This document shows, piece after piece, positions 33,609-44,037 of a DNA stretch of 64,000 nt. The number at the start of each line of letters is the position of its first letter. Position 1 is the stretch's first letter. Below the pieces are notes generated by a model that was not told the origin of the DNA, ran no database searches, and worked only from the letters and a program-made list of their open reading frames with translations. The position numbers were made by a program, and so were the translations under genes. Source of the DNA: Limosilactobacillus frumenti DSM 13145 (GTDB lineage Bacteria; Bacillota; Bacilli; Lactobacillales; Lactobacillaceae); NCBI RefSeq assembly GCF_001436045.1, contig NZ_AZER01000016.1, forward strand, positions 472,902 to 536,901, in the 5' to 3' direction.

Positions 33609-34665
33609 CATTTAAACAAGAATCGCCGGACCAATTGGAATAATCCAGCTGTTCCGGCCCCGCCCATTACTGAAACAATGGGTGTTGGGTAATGATGGCT
33701 AGTATGTGATGATGAATGATGATTGCTAGCAGAGTCCGTGACATCATGGTAAGTGGCATGAACTGGATGATGGACCGCACTTTTCCGCAACGGTTGATCA
33801 TACTTGGTCAATTGGTATTGGTCGATTAATCGGTTTAGTTTACGGTCATATTCGGGATCAGTAGCGTATTTGCCTAATAAAGCATAGGTGGCTTGACGGT
33901 AATGTGAACATACTGAACGATGAACATTATGGTACAGCGAATTCTGGAGGGTTTCCCCATAATCAAGCAGTGACGCCCAATCACTATCATAGGTCCGAAA
34001 GCGGTCTTTAACCTGGTGCTGGTGGCCAGCAAAGTACTCACTAGTTGGAGCCATGATCGTGTCACCACGGCCATTATCTTTTACCCCGAAAAGGTTATGG
34101 TACGGGGAACGACTAAGATCACTACTTCCCCAATTGCTTTCCAAGGCCGCCTGAGCAATGATGACTGAGGGGTATAAGTCATATTGCTTTCCCAATCGCT
34201 GTGCCAACTTAGCAATTCGGTTAATGAAATGGGCTTGGTTCGGTGCTGGAGCATTTACCGGATATTGTTGATCATCAATATGGTTGGTCGCTTCTCATTT
34301 GATGGGGTCGATGCTTCCTGTCTTAATGACGCTGCTGAATGTGTCTGAACATTTTGCGCTCGCTGCCATCCCCGTTGATACCCAACTTGCCCGACGTGGT
34401 TTTGCGGCGGTTGGTACAGCCGATGATGAAAGTAGTCATTTGTTCCCGCTTGGTAGCCCTGACGGTAAGTGATCGTTCCATAATGATAAGCATTGATAAA
34501 ATCAGTGGCGTACCGTGGACCATAACTGCGCAATTGCTCATATGAAATTGTCCGGTCCTCAATAACGGCGTTTTCAGCATCTGTACTAGCACTCGCCAAG
34601 GCCGCTAACGGCGTCTGCAATACCATTAGCGCTACGAAGGTTCCTAACATAATTGGTCTGGACAT
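33608..34665 (-). pseudogene. Secreted GH73 glucosaminidase, split by a frameshift
   Basis: Frame 1 (34665-34255) has a signal peptide (MSRPIMLGTFVALMVLQTPL, cleavage near ALA-SAS) and a Tyr/Gln-rich region. Frame 2, open from 34294 to 33608, is a GH73 domain: HFINRIAKLAQRLGKQYDLY, PSVIIAQAALESNWGSS, YHNLFGVKDNG, then a His/Ser-rich tail and a C-terminal hydrophobic stretch (VMGGAGTAGLFQLVRRFLF). The two frames overlap in 34258-34294, with a -1 shift needed. No slippery heptamer and no start signal for frame 2 are visible, so this is most likely a disrupted gene. Confidence 0.75.
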
Positions 34666-34669
34666 AATA

Positions 34670-34721
34670 AAAACTCCTCCTTTTACGTCCTACCTATTAA
34701 GAACGTAAAAAGAAGAGTTTT
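34670..34721 (-). promoter_or_regulatory. Hairpin carrying the GH73 Shine-Dalgarno
   Basis: Minus strand: AAAACTCTTCTTTTTACGT pairs with ACGTAAAAGGAGGAGTTTT, followed by TTATT and the ATG. It looks like the terminator of the upstream L,D-transpeptidase, yet its right arm contains the GGAGGAG of the next gene. Confidence 0.65.
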
Positions 34722-34734
34722 GCACTTTTTAAAT

Positions 34735-36120
34735 TTAATAAACCACAACAGGTTCGTTAACTTGCAGTGCCCGATATGCTGGTCCTGCGTCAACCGGGTG
34801 CATGTTAGCACATCCTGAAGAACCGTCGTTCAGGTAAGCGGTCTTGGACCAATTATGCCGCCATGAAGCATCGTGGAATCCACAACCACTATTGGTAAAT
34901 TGGGACCAGTGAACCTTACTGCTATAGTTAGAGCCAGAATCATCAGTTCCTTTCAGGACAGAAGGAGAGGCTTGATACATAATATACCAGACACCCAGGG
35001 GCGTTTGATCTTCTTTCCGACTGTTTTTCCCAGTAACGACATCAGCTTCAAAGACACACTTACCATCTTTGTAGAACCAAGCATGTTGGTCAGCAATTGA
35101 CAGTTCGGCATAAGTATCGCCAATTCCATCATTGCTAGTAACACCATAGCCAGTTCCACGCTTATTATAGCCGATCCCATAAATATCCTGCTTAGCTTCA
35201 ACTTTCTTGGTGCCATTCGCAATGGCACGAGCTAAGGATTGACCAGCTCGTTCTTTACTGATCCTCCAACCATATGTACCGGCCTGACTAGTTTCAATTA
35301 CCTTACCACTGTGCGTCTTAAACTTGAACTTCCGCCCAAGCGTAGCCTGACGACGGTTGATTTTCGCAATCCGCTTATTAACAGCAGTCGTATTAAATTG
35401 GTAGTGACCATGTTGATAAGTAGCACTCGTGATCACATCATCAGTACCAAAGCGATATTGTTTCTGTTCAACCTGGTAAGTGACATGGCGATTTAATAAC
35501 TTCTTCAATTGAGCCTTTTCGTGTTGAACAGTGGTACTGTTAGCACTTAGTGGCTGTTCGTGGTGACTGTTCAGCCGAATGACGCTGTTATTCCGTTGTT
35601 GATTAAGTTCCCGCTTAATTCGTTGTTCGTCAATCTTCGTACCCGACTGGGCGGCGACCACAGTGACCTTATCGTTCTTTAATAAGGCATAAGCATCATG
35701 TGGTGCCCGACGTCCCCGATTTTCTTTGTTCACCGTTGACGTGACTGTCGATGTAATTTTATCTAACCGCGTTTGATTATTTTGGTCAGGGTTTATCTGC
35801 AGCTGATAGTTCTTCCGTGAAGGTAGAATTGTCCGTTGCTGGGCCAGTGCGCGCTCAACTTTAGATCGGTCTGTGCTGGTCATTGTTGCCTGAGTATCCG
35901 CACCGTCATATATCAACTTACCATCAAGATAAACCTTATTATCCTGGTGATCTGACTTTACTCGGTCAAAGGCCTCATCAACAGTCATTCCACCAACATT
36001 GACGCCATTAATAGTGACATTTCGATTGAAGTGGTTGTGTTGATGCCAGCCTATCCATCCAAAGGCAATTAAAATTACCACAACAATAATTGCCACAACA
36101 GTCTTCATACGAAACCGCAT
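34735..36120 (-). CDS. Membrane-anchored L,D-transpeptidase (YkuD)
   Basis: 461 aa. N-terminal anchor (about 6-25), two peptidoglycan-binding-like (PG_binding_4) repeats (about 33-300), then a C-terminal YkuD domain with the catalytic His/Cys motif GCGFHDASWR ... GSSGCANM. It forms 3-3 cross-links or attaches proteins to peptidoglycan. The start has AAGGGGAG 8 bases upstream. It lies upstream of the disrupted GH73 gene on the same strand, so both are wall remodelling genes. Confidence 0.92.
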   Translation of the reverse strand: MRFRMKTVVAIIVVVILIAFGWIGWHQHNHFNRNVTINGVNVGGMTVDEAFDRVKSDHQDNKVYLDGKLIYDGADTQATMTSTDRSKVERALAQQRTILPSRKNYQLQINPDQNNQTRLDKITSTVTSTVNKENRGRRAPHDAYALLKNDKVTVVAAQSGTKIDEQRIKRELNQQRNNSVIRLNSHHEQPLSANSTTVQHEKAQLKKLLNRHVTYQVEQKQYRFGTDDVITSATYQHGHYQFNTTAVNKRIAKINRRQATLGRKFKFKTHSGKVIETSQAGTYGWRISKERAGQSLARAIANGTKKVEAKQDIYGIGYNKRGTGYGVTSNDGIGDTYAELSIADQHAWFYKDGKCVFEADVVTGKNSRKEDQTPLGVWYIMYQASPSVLKGTDDSGSNYSSKVHWSQFTNSGCGFHDASWRHNWSKTAYLNDGSSGCANMHPVDAGPAYRALQVNEPVVVY

Positions 36121-36282
36121 TATTTAATCTCCCCTTGAAACTCACATTATTGTTCGTCTCTGTTTAGTATCCATTGCTTGTTTTACTAAAAAGATCGATC
36201 TGGCTGTTTAGTAAAACAGTTAACTGTTGTATTTTACCACGAACAAGGGCAATAAAACATTACAGTTTGCTCGAATGTTAAT

Positions 36283-36317
36283 AAAAAAGCGCTTTGATCA
36301 TTGGAGATCAAAGCGCC
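36283..36317 (-). terminator. usp terminator
   Basis: GCGCTTTGATC / GATCAAAGCGC, then TTTTTTA on the minus strand. Confidence 0.85.
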
Positions 36318-36333
36318 ATCGAATAGCATCCTC

Positions 36334-36831
36334 TTAGATTTCTGGATATGAGCTTTCCTTGATATCAATCTTCTTATTATTTTCGTCAGTCTTAACAACT
36401 GTAACGTCACAAGGAGCAACTCGAATAGTATAAGCCGCAGTAGAACCAACAATCAACCGACCGACAACGTTCAAGCCCGTTGCTCCAATAACGATCAGGT
36501 CAATGTCGTGTTCCTTTGGATAACGTTCTGCAAGTTCAACCTTGGCATTGCCAATCTCAACTTCCGTCTCAACTGAATCAACGCCCGCTTTCTGGGCCTT
36601 ATCCTTAAAATGAGCCAACTGCTTGTTCATTTCTTCAACAGCAGATTCGTAAATGCTGTGATCAACAAAGCCATAGCCGCTTGGACTAGTGCTTGGGTAA
36701 CGTTCACCATTAATTACACTCAGCAAATACAGCGTTGCTTCATTGCGCTTAGCGATTTCCACCGCCTTATCAAAAGCCATTGCTGATTGCTTGGAACCAT
36801 CGATCCCAACTAAAATTTTTGAATAACTCAT
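36334..36831 (-). CDS. usp: Universal stress protein (UspA family)
   Basis: 165 aa from the ATG at 36831 (MSYSKILVGIDGSKQSAMAF), preceded by GTGGAGGTG. The ATP-binding motif GATGLNVVGRLIVGSTAAYT is present, so it is an ATP-binding type. The frame extends 5 codons upstream, against the ribosome site. Monocistronic with its own terminator. Confidence 0.93.
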   Translation of the reverse strand: MSYSKILVGIDGSKQSAMAFDKAVEIAKRNEATLYLLSVINGERYPSTSPSGYGFVDHSIYESAVEEMNKQLAHFKDKAQKAGVDSVETEVEIGNAKVELAERYPKEHDIDLIVIGATGLNVVGRLIVGSTAAYTIRVAPCDVTVVKTDENNKKIDIKESSYPEI

Positions 36832-36901
36832 TTTCCACACCTCCACTATTCAATTGGATGTTTCCATCTACCTTTATTTTAGCATAAGATGACGGTATGG
36901 A

Positions 36902-38302
36902 TCAGTCTGTGACCAGATCATTAATTGCCTGCATATAAATGGCCATCGACTTGATTAAGTCAGCCACTGGCTGGTACTCATTTGCTTGATGCATCGTATT
37001 TGGTGTGTTAGGCATTAGGGCCCCGAACGCTACACCACGTTTCATCAAACGGCCATAAGTACCACCACCGACAACTTCTGGTTCAGCGTCTTGATCACCA
37101 CTCTGATCAACATATGCTTTCATCAAAGTTTGAACTAGTGGATCATCAGCAGGGACAAAGTGCGGCTTCTGGCTTGGCCCCTGTTCAACCTTAATTTGCA
37201 ATTGATCTGCAACTGGCTGGACAATTTGTTGAATCTGGTCAGGTGTAATGCCTTTAGGGAAGCGGAAGTTCATGTCAATATGACCGCCATCCTCAGCTGT
37301 AAAGTTCAGGATTCCGGCATTCATGGTCATTTCACCCATGACATCATCACGAAAGGCACCATCAAACGTCTCCATCCGCGTATCCAGATGCAGATACTTG
37401 GCAAGAAATTCAATGAAGTGAGCAGCTCCACCTTCAAATGGGTATTGGTTTAAGAAGGTTGCCAAGTACGTTCCGGCATTAATTCCCTTTTCAGGTTCCA
37501 TCCCGTGAGCGGCCTTACCGATAATCGTAACAGTAACATTACCATTGTCTTCTTCAACGCTGCCTTTAACGGGGTTATCAGCTAGGAACTTTTCTAAGTC
37601 CATTTTGATTTGGGCTGCATCAGCATATTCTAGAACCGCCACAGCTTCTCGTGGCACCATATTGAACCGTAAGCCGGATTGAAAACTCTTCAAGTTAATT
37701 CCATCCCCATTACCAGCTGGCACGGTAAGCTTCAATGAAGCCTGCCCCTTTTCCCCGTTAATAACCGGGAACTCAGCATCTGGTGAGAAACCGAGAGTTG
37801 GTGCTGGCTCTACTTCAAAGTAACGATGCATCCCCGTCCAGTTGCTCTCTTCATCCGTCCCAACGATAAAGCGGACTTTCTTGTTGAAATGCACCCCATG
37901 GTCTTTCAAGTACTTCAAGGCATAGTAGCAGGCCATACCCGGTCCTTTATCATCAGAAGCGCCCCGACCATAAATATTGCCATCTTTAATTACCGGTTGA
38001 AACGGGTCGGTATTCCATCCCTTACCAGCTGGCATCACATCTAAGTGTGCTAGGATGGCTAAAGTTTCGTTACCTTCACCCCATTCGGCATACCCGACTA
38101 AGTTATCAATGTTCTTAGTCCGGAAACCATCTTTTTCCGCCATTGCTAAGAATGCTTGTAATGCTTTGGCGGGCATCGGACCCAGTGGAAATTCATCCGT
38201 GGCTGCATTATCGTCACGCACACTGGCAATTTTCATAATGTTAGTTAAATCTGCTAAGTAGTTCTTCTTCTGCCCTTCAGCAGCTTCTTGCCAATTTGTC
38301 AT
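36902..38302 (-). CDS. pepV: Dipeptidase PepV (M20 family)
   Basis: Cytoplasmic zinc dipeptidase of 466 aa releasing amino acids from dipeptides. Metal ligands lie in LAILAHLDVMPAG, IYGRGASDDKGPGM, VGTDEESNWTG and GFSPDAEFPV; the C-terminal His lies in MPNTPNTMHQANEY. GGAGG lies upstream of the ATG. Confidence 0.96.
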   Translation of the reverse strand: MTNWQEAAEGQKKNYLADLTNIMKIASVRDDNAATDEFPLGPMPAKALQAFLAMAEKDGFRTKNIDNLVGYAEWGEGNETLAILAHLDVMPAGKGWNTDPFQPVIKDGNIYGRGASDDKGPGMACYYALKYLKDHGVHFNKKVRFIVGTDEESNWTGMHRYFEVEPAPTLGFSPDAEFPVINGEKGQASLKLTVPAGNGDGINLKSFQSGLRFNMVPREAVAVLEYADAAQIKMDLEKFLADNPVKGSVEEDNGNVTVTIIGKAAHGMEPEKGINAGTYLATFLNQYPFEGGAAHFIEFLAKYLHLDTRMETFDGAFRDDVMGEMTMNAGILNFTAEDGGHIDMNFRFPKGITPDQIQQIVQPVADQLQIKVEQGPSQKPHFVPADDPLVQTLMKAYVDQSGDQDAEPEVVGGGTYGRLMKRGVAFGALMPNTPNTMHQANEYQPVADLIKSMAIYMQAINDLVTD

Positions 38303-38393
38303 TCGTAAACCTCCAATTAATATTTCTTACAAATAATGATACCATGAATGTGTAAGAACACGATTGAATAGTGTTGACGAAGGAGTGTTTACG

Positions 38394-39254
38394 ATGGAAA
38401 AATTGACTGATCAAATTCTCTTTGACGTCATTAAGCCCCGTCCCAAAGATAGTTTCAAAGGAACCTTTGGCAAGATTACGTTAGTTGGTGGTAATAAAAA
38501 CTTTGGTGGCGCCATCATCATGGCTTCAACGGCTGCCGTCTGTGCAGGTGCCGGATTAGTAACCACTTGTACTGATCCTATAAATGCCAGTCCACTTCAT
38601 TCGCAATTACCAGAAGCAATGTTTGCCGATTTCAATGACGACGAACAAGTCGCTAAACTAGTTGAACCAGCGACAACGGTTGTGGTGGGCCCAGGGCTCG
38701 GCGATGACCAGCAAAGTCTGCATATCTTGAAGAACGTTTTTGCTCATACCAGTAACCAGCAGAACGTGGTAATTGATGGGTCAGCAATTACTTTAATGGC
38801 CCGGGAAGGATTATCCCAACCAGCAGGTAATATCATCTATACACCTCATCAAATGGAATGGCAACGACTCTCGGGAATTAAGATTGCAGACCAAAGCGAA
38901 GAACGTAATAAGGCTGCCCAAGCTAAATTAGGTGCGACTGTAGTTCTGAAGAAACATCACACCGAAATCTATACCGATGATAAAGTCTATCAGCTTACTA
39001 TCGGTACTCCTGCCCAAGCGGTTGGTGGCATGGGTGACACCTTAGCTGGAATGGTTGGTGGCTTCACCGCCGAATTCTCTCAGCATCCTCTTCAAGCCGT
39101 CTTAGCGGCTGTATATGCCCACAGCGCCGTCGCAGAGCAAATTGCAGAATCGCAATACATTGTGCTCCCCCACCAAATTAGTCGAGCACTACCGACCTTT
39201 ATGAAAAAGATGGAAAAGGGACACGATGAAGACCACATTGGCTTCTTAAACTAA
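38394..39254 (+). CDS. nnrD: ADP/ATP-dependent NAD(P)H-hydrate dehydratase
   Basis: Repairs hydrated NAD(P)H; 286 aa from the ATG at 38394 (GAAGGAGTG upstream; the frame runs open to 38364). Motifs: GTFGKITLVGGNKNFGGAII, VVVGPGLGDDQ, TPHQMEWQRL and the phosphate-binding AVGGMGDTLAGMVGG. Only the C-terminal YjeF domain is present; there is no epimerase domain, as in other lactobacilli. Confidence 0.93.
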   Translation: MEKLTDQILFDVIKPRPKDSFKGTFGKITLVGGNKNFGGAIIMASTAAVCAGAGLVTTCTDPINASPLHSQLPEAMFADFNDDEQVAKLVEPATTVVVGPGLGDDQQSLHILKNVFAHTSNQQNVVIDGSAITLMAREGLSQPAGNIIYTPHQMEWQRLSGIKIADQSEERNKAAQAKLGATVVLKKHHTEIYTDDKVYQLTIGTPAQAVGGMGDTLAGMVGGFTAEFSQHPLQAVLAAVYAHSAVAEQIAESQYIVLPHQISRALPTFMKKMEKGHDEDHIGFLN

Positions 39255-39269
39255 CATTATTACTAACTA

Positions 39270-39313
39270 AGAAAACTGCCCGCAAATCAATTTGGTTCAC
39301 GGACAGTCTTTTT
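39270..39313. terminator. Bidirectional terminator nnrD / flippase
   Basis: Imperfect stem ACTGCCCG... / ...CGGACAGT followed by CTTTTTATTTT. Confidence 0.7.
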
Positions 39314-39324
39314 ATTTTATATTA

Positions 39325-40977
39325 CTAAGCCATGTGAAGGCGCCGACGTAAGCCAGCCGCCCGGCCACCTAGCAAGTTATCAGCAAGACGGAAGTGTAAA
39401 GCCAAGTATCCATACACTGCTACCCCAACGATCACTCCTGGAATCAAGGAGAAGAAGGCGGTGTAACGACCATATGGACTAACGAGTAAGCCAATCAGCA
39501 TCATTACCGCTTTAGTAATGATCACCATTACTAATGAATAAGCCAAGATTTGATTGGTTGGTGTGGCCATCTTTGCAAAGTTTAAATTAAATTCCATATT
39601 AAATGAATGGATAATGAGGTAGTTAGTAACGGACATGGATAACCCGGTGGCCAACAGTGGTCCTAATCCTTGAAAAGCCCAGATACATGGGAACTGAATA
39701 ATCATTTTAACAATCAAGCCAATTGCCAAGTACTTCATCATCCGGCGGTTCTCAGAGATTCCCTGCATCATGGCTGCCCCAACTGTATATAGTCCCATTG
39801 GAATGGCAATGAAGGCCGCAAACTGCAGAACCACGATTCCAGCGCGATCGTAACGGTAGAAGACCGTGTAGATCTGTTGAGCAACGGCAAATAGTCCCAA
39901 CGCCGCAGGGATCATCACAAAGTAGAACAACAGCAAGACGTTTTGAATCTGCTTGCGCATCCCATCCTGATCATTTTGTGCCCGCGCCATCGCCAATAAA
40001 GGAATAACCGTTGCTGCTAAAGCCGATGCTAAGGAAATAACGATCATGTATAACTTATTGGCATTGAAGGCAAATAAGGCGTAAAGCACATCAATTTGAT
40101 ACTTATTAAAGTTACCAACTAGTGGCATCATCCGTTTGAATGAGTACTGGTCAATCAATTGGAAGAAAATAATCCCAGACTCAATAATGATAAACGGAAT
40201 GGACTGGTAAATGATCTTAAATATCAATTCACGGGTGGCAACATCATGGTTAACCTCTCCTTGAGCTACTAGCGAATTCATTTCATTCCGGTGCTTCAAC
40301 CATGCTGTTTCCAAAACGATAATTGCACCAACCGCCCCGATAAAAGCTGCGAAGGTTGATTGGGTAACCGCATGGACCCAACTGCCCTTTTGAATCTTCA
40401 TAATCAGGTAAGTGGCCGCCAGCATGTAAATAACCCGAAACAGCTGTTCCACAAACTGCGAAATTGCAGATGGGGCCATCCAATTGTAGCCTTGTAAGAA
40501 TCCGCGCGTAATTGCCATTGGTGGAATAATCAAAATTGCCCATGCCAGTGAACGAATAACCGGGATCATATTCGGGTCACCATTATCCATAATAGTTAAC
40601 GAGGCCCCGAACATCATGATGGTCGCACAAATAACCCCCATCGCGGTCGAAACATACATTCCCGACCGGTATAAACTACGACTCACCCCATACTGGTTAA
40701 TCCCGTTATAGTGAGCAACCAGTTTAGAAATTGCGGATGGGATCCCCGCCGTGGCCACCGTTAAGAACAGGTTATAAATGTTGTAACCTTGAGCAAACAA
40801 GGCATTAGCAACGTTACTGTATGCCCCAAACCAAGTTACCCAAGGAATAACGTATAATGCCCCTAAAATACGCGAAGTAATACTTCCGGCAGTCATCCAC
40901 GCGGACCCCGTCAGCATTTTAGAACGAGCATCAACCTTGGTAGACGCTGTTGGTCCACTTTGTTGTTCTTCATTCAT
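39325..40977 (-). CDS. MATE/MOP-superfamily flippase (YtgP/MurJ-like)
   Basis: Polytopic protein of about 550 aa with 14 predicted membrane segments, first near residues 23-45 (GSAWMTAGSITSRILGALYV). In Gram-positives YtgP/Amj-type proteins flip lipid II; others export polysaccharide, and sequence by eye cannot decide. The start is uncertain: ATGs at 40989 and 40977 and a TTG at 41010 are in frame, and the only AGG touches the ATG at 40989. Confidence 0.85.
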   Translation of the reverse strand: MNEEQQSGPTASTKVDARSKMLTGSAWMTAGSITSRILGALYVIPWVTWFGAYSNVANALFAQGYNIYNLFLTVATAGIPSAISKLVAHYNGINQYGVSRSLYRSGMYVSTAMGVICATIMMFGASLTIMDNGDPNMIPVIRSLAWAILIIPPMAITRGFLQGYNWMAPSAISQFVEQLFRVIYMLAATYLIMKIQKGSWVHAVTQSTFAAFIGAVGAIIVLETAWLKHRNEMNSLVAQGEVNHDVATRELIFKIIYQSIPFIIIESGIIFFQLIDQYSFKRMMPLVGNFNKYQIDVLYALFAFNANKLYMIVISLASALAATVIPLLAMARAQNDQDGMRKQIQNVLLLFYFVMIPAALGLFAVAQQIYTVFYRYDRAGIVVLQFAAFIAIPMGLYTVGAAMMQGISENRRMMKYLAIGLIVKMIIQFPCIWAFQGLGPLLATGLSMSVTNYLIIHSFNMEFNLNFAKMATPTNQILAYSLVMVIITKAVMMLIGLLVSPYGRYTAFFSLIPGVIVGVAVYGYLALHFRLADNLLGGRAAGLRRRLHMA

Positions 40978-41057
40978 AATTGGTTTCATCCTATCTTTAT
41001 TCAAAATCAATAATTACCATTTTAGCCTGATTAATAGTCAGGCGCAAATCTATTTAA

Positions 41058-41321
41058 TTAATATTTATCAAGATCAACCGTCACCATTTTAACGGTTACG
41101 CCTGGATGATCCGCTTGAACTTGTTCAATGGACGACGCCTGTGGAGCCGTCTCAAAATGTCCTAACTTATCATTAATGGTGATGGCCAGGCCCAATTGAG
41201 CATAGTCCATGGCCTCATCCATATCATGACCCTGAGTAAAGGCTTCTGGTAGGTCAGGAAAGTCGACTTCAATTTGATTATTTTGCTTTTGAAATAAAGC
41301 AGGGTAGCTAACAATTTCCAT
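41058..41321 (-). CDS. Orphan HicB-type antitoxin-like protein
   Basis: 87 aa from the ATG at 41321 (TTTGGAGAAAAATA upstream). The N-terminal part matches the HicB partial RNase-H fold: MEIVSYPALFQKQNNQIEVD, FPDLPEAFTQGHDMDEAMDY, AQLGLAITI. There is no HicA toxin gene on either side and no C-terminal DNA-binding domain. Such orphan HicB proteins are common in lactobacilli and may not be antitoxins. Confidence 0.75.
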   Translation of the reverse strand: MEIVSYPALFQKQNNQIEVDFPDLPEAFTQGHDMDEAMDYAQLGLAITINDKLGHFETAPQASSIEQVQADHPGVTVKMVTVDLDKY

Positions 41322-41344
41322 TATTTTTCTCCAAATTTTAAATT

Positions 41345-41402
41345 CAAAAAAACAGTGTAGTGAGGCGGTAAGTTTAATCAACTTACCGGCCACTCCACTG
41401 CT
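41345..41402 (-). terminator. Terminator of leuS transcript
   Basis: Minus strand: CAGTGGAGTGGCCGGTAAGTT pairs (2-3 mismatches) with AACTTACCGCCTCACTACACTG, then TTTTTTTG. Confidence 0.8.
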
Positions 41403-41467
41403 TTAATGTACATGTTTACTGATTAGGTCGTCAAGCGATGTTCTAATGTAGCTGAATAAACGTGCTC

Positions 41468-41561
41468 GGCCTAAGCCCTTAGTGTCTAGTTACGTAAGAA
41501 TACTTAATGTGCGCACCTCAAGAATCTTACTAGACTAAGCCATACAGGGCTTTCAACGGCC
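41468..41561 (-). ncRNA. Long hairpin in the leuS 3' UTR (possible 3'-UTR-derived RNA)
   Basis: Minus-strand RNA between the leuS stop and its terminator forms a rod: GGCC/GGCC, AAGCC/GGCTT, CTTAGT/ACTAAG, CTAGT/ACTAG, GTAAGA/TCTTAC around an apical GAGGTGCGCACATT. It has no long open frame. No promoter is obvious inside the end of leuS, so processing of the leuS mRNA is the simpler explanation. Confidence 0.45.
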
Positions 41562-41573
41562 TCACACCCTCTA

Positions 41574-43994
41574 CTATTTTGCCACCACATTCACGATCTT
41601 ATTCGGCACAACAATGACCTTCTTGATGTCTTTGCCGTCCGTAAACTTCTTAACGTGTTCATCAGCCAAAGCTAACTTTTCCGCTTCTTCACGGTCGATG
41701 TCTTTAGCCATCTTGATCTTCGAACGTAACTTCCCATTAACTTGGATCATTACTTCAACTTCATTTTCAACTAAGGCTTTTGGATCATACTTTGGCCATG
41801 GTTGATAAGTAATGGTATCTGAAACATGGAAGTGTGACCATAATTCTTCGGCCACGTGAGGGATAACTGGCGAAATCATCTTAACAAAGCCTTCCATGTA
41901 TTCAACAGGCAAGTCATCTGCCTTAAAGGCTTCATTGACGAAGACCATCAGTTGAGAAATAGCGGTGTTAAAGTGCATCCGTTCGTAATCTTCTGTAACC
42001 TTCTTAACGGTTTCGTTGTAAACCTTGGTCAACTGGCCATCATTGAAGGTCGAAACCCGATCACGCAGGTGGTTGTTGTCATCCATTAACAACCGCCATA
42101 CCCGCTGGATCCACTTGTAAGCACCATGCAGGCCCTTTTCATCCCATGGAACAGATTCGGTCAGCGGTCCCATGAACATTTCGTACAAACGAAGAGTATC
42201 CGCACCGTACTTTTCAACAATGTCGTCTGGGTTAACAACATTCCCCTTGGACTTGGACATCTTTTCATGGTTAGCACCCAGAATCATTCCCTGGTTAACT
42301 AACTTCATGAATGGTTCCTTGGTTGGAACTAAGCCTAAGTCATAAAGAACTTTGTGCCAGAACCGGGCATAAAGTAAGTGAAGAACAGCGTGTTCAGCCC
42401 CACCAACATATAAGTCAACTGGTGACCAGTAGTCCAAAGCTTCCTTAGAAGCAAATTCCTTGTCGTTGTGTGGATCAGTGTATCGTAACCAGTACCATGA
42501 TGAACCAGCCCATTGTGGCATGGTATTAGTTTCACGTAATCCGTGACGACCTTGGTCATCATAAACGTTGACCCAATCCTTAACGTTGGCTAATGGACTT
42601 TCACCGGTTCCAGATGGTTCAATGTTGTCGGTATCAGGCAGCTTCAGTGGTAATTCATCTTCAGGAACCAGGGTTGTCCGCCCATCATCCCAGTGAATAA
42701 CTGGAATTGGTTCACCCCAGTAACGTTGCCGACTGAAGATCCAGTCACGAAGACGGTAGTTAACCTTTTTATGACCAGCCTTATGTTCAGTTAACCAGTC
42801 AATCATCTTGGCCTTAGCGTCCGCAATGTTTAAGCCGTCCAGGAAGCCAGAATTAATGTGCTTGCCATCGCCATCAAAGGCACCTTCTGAAAGGTCCGCC
42901 CCTTCAATAATTGGCTTGATTGGCAAGTCAAACTTCTTAGCAAAGTCGAAGTCCCGTTGGTCACCGGCTGGCACAGCCATCACCGCACCAGTCCCGTATG
43001 ATGCCAGGACGTAATCTGAAATCCAGATTGGCAGCTTTTTACCATTAACTGGGTTGATCACGTAAGAACCAGTGAATACCCCCGTCTTGTCCTTGTTCAA
43101 ATCAGTCCGTTCAAGGTCGGAACGACGAGAAGCTTCTTCTTGGTACTTCTTAACTTCATCCTTGTGTTCTGGAGTGGTTAATTGATCGACTAATTCCTGT
43201 TCAGGAGCCAAAACGACGTAGGAAGCACCGAATAAGGTATCGGCACGGGTAGTAAAGACTTCAATCTTTGTATCTTCATCGCCAGCTACTGGGAAGAAGA
43301 CGGAAGCACCTTCAGAACGGCCAATCCAGTTCCGTTGCATTTCCTTAACGCTTTCTGGCCAATCAACTAAGTCCAAGTCGTCAATCAAACGATCTGCATA
43401 AGCAGTGATCTTCAGGACCCATTGCTTCATTGGCTTCCGGTAAACCGGATAACCACCACGCTTGGTCTTACCGTCTTCCACTTCTTCGTTAGCCACAACG
43501 GTACCACCCATAAAGTCAGGAGCCCAGTTAACCATGATTTCACTTTCGTAAGCTAAGCCCTTCTTGTACAGTTGTTCAAAGATCCATTGTGTCCACTTGT
43601 AGTACTGCGGATCAGTGGTATTAACTTCACGGTCCCAATCATATGAGAAACCAAGTGATTGGATTTGGTCACGGAAGTGGTTAATGTTTTGGTTAGTAAA
43701 GCTCTTTGGATTATGGCCCGTCTTCAACGCGTATTGTTCAGCTGGTAACCCAAACGCATCCCAGCCCATTGGGTGTAAGACGTTAAAGCCTTCCATCCGC
43801 TTCAAACGCGCCATAACATCGGTAGCGGTGTAACCTTCAGGGTGACCAACGTGCAGTCCTTGTCCTGATGGATATGGGAACATGTCCAACGCATAATACT
43901 TCTTTTGGTCATGATTAATCTCGGCCTTAAAGGTCTTATTTTTCTTCCAGAAACGTTGCCACTTTTTTTCAATGGCAGTGTGATCGTATGCCAT
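41574..43994 (-). CDS. leuS: Leucyl-tRNA synthetase
   Basis: 806 aa, normal for the bacterial enzyme. HIGH motif in [18 protein letters not shown] (about residues 38-55), editing CP1 domain ([17 protein letters not shown]), KMSKS loop in [15 protein letters not shown], and a C-terminal anticodon domain. A T-box with a Leu specifier lies upstream. Confidence 0.98.
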   Translation of the reverse strand: MAYDHTAIEKKWQRFWKKNKTFKAEINHDQKKYYALDMFPYPSGQGLHVGHPEGYTATDVMARLKRMEGFNVLHPMGWDAFGLPAEQYALKTGHNPKSFTNQNINHFRDQIQSLGFSYDWDREVNTTDPQYYKWTQWIFEQLYKKGLAYESEIMVNWAPDFMGGTVVANEEVEDGKTKRGGYPVYRKPMKQWVLKITAYADRLIDDLDLVDWPESVKEMQRNWIGRSEGASVFFPVAGDEDTKIEVFTTRADTLFGASYVVLAPEQELVDQLTTPEHKDEVKKYQEEASRRSDLERTDLNKDKTGVFTGSYVINPVNGKKLPIWISDYVLASYGTGAVMAVPAGDQRDFDFAKKFDLPIKPIIEGADLSEGAFDGDGKHINSGFLDGLNIADAKAKMIDWLTEHKAGHKKVNYRLRDWIFSRQRYWGEPIPVIHWDDGRTTLVPEDELPLKLPDTDNIEPSGTGESPLANVKDWVNVYDDQGRHGLRETNTMPQWAGSSWYWLRYTDPHNDKEFASKEALDYWSPVDLYVGGAEHAVLHLLYARFWHKVLYDLGLVPTKEPFMKLVNQGMILGANHEKMSKSKGNVVNPDDIVEKYGADTLRLYEMFMGPLTESVPWDEKGLHGAYKWIQRVWRLLMDDNNHLRDRVSTFNDGQLTKVYNETVKKVTEDYERMHFNTAISQLMVFVNEAFKADDLPVEYMEGFVKMISPVIPHVAEELWSHFHVSDTITYQPWPKYDPKALVENEVEVMIQVNGKLRSKIKMAKDIDREEAEKLALADEHVKKFTDGKDIKKVIVVPNKIVNVVAK

Positions 43995-44037
43995 ACCAAT
44001 ACTCCTTTTTGAAATCTACAACATCTTACTAACCAAA

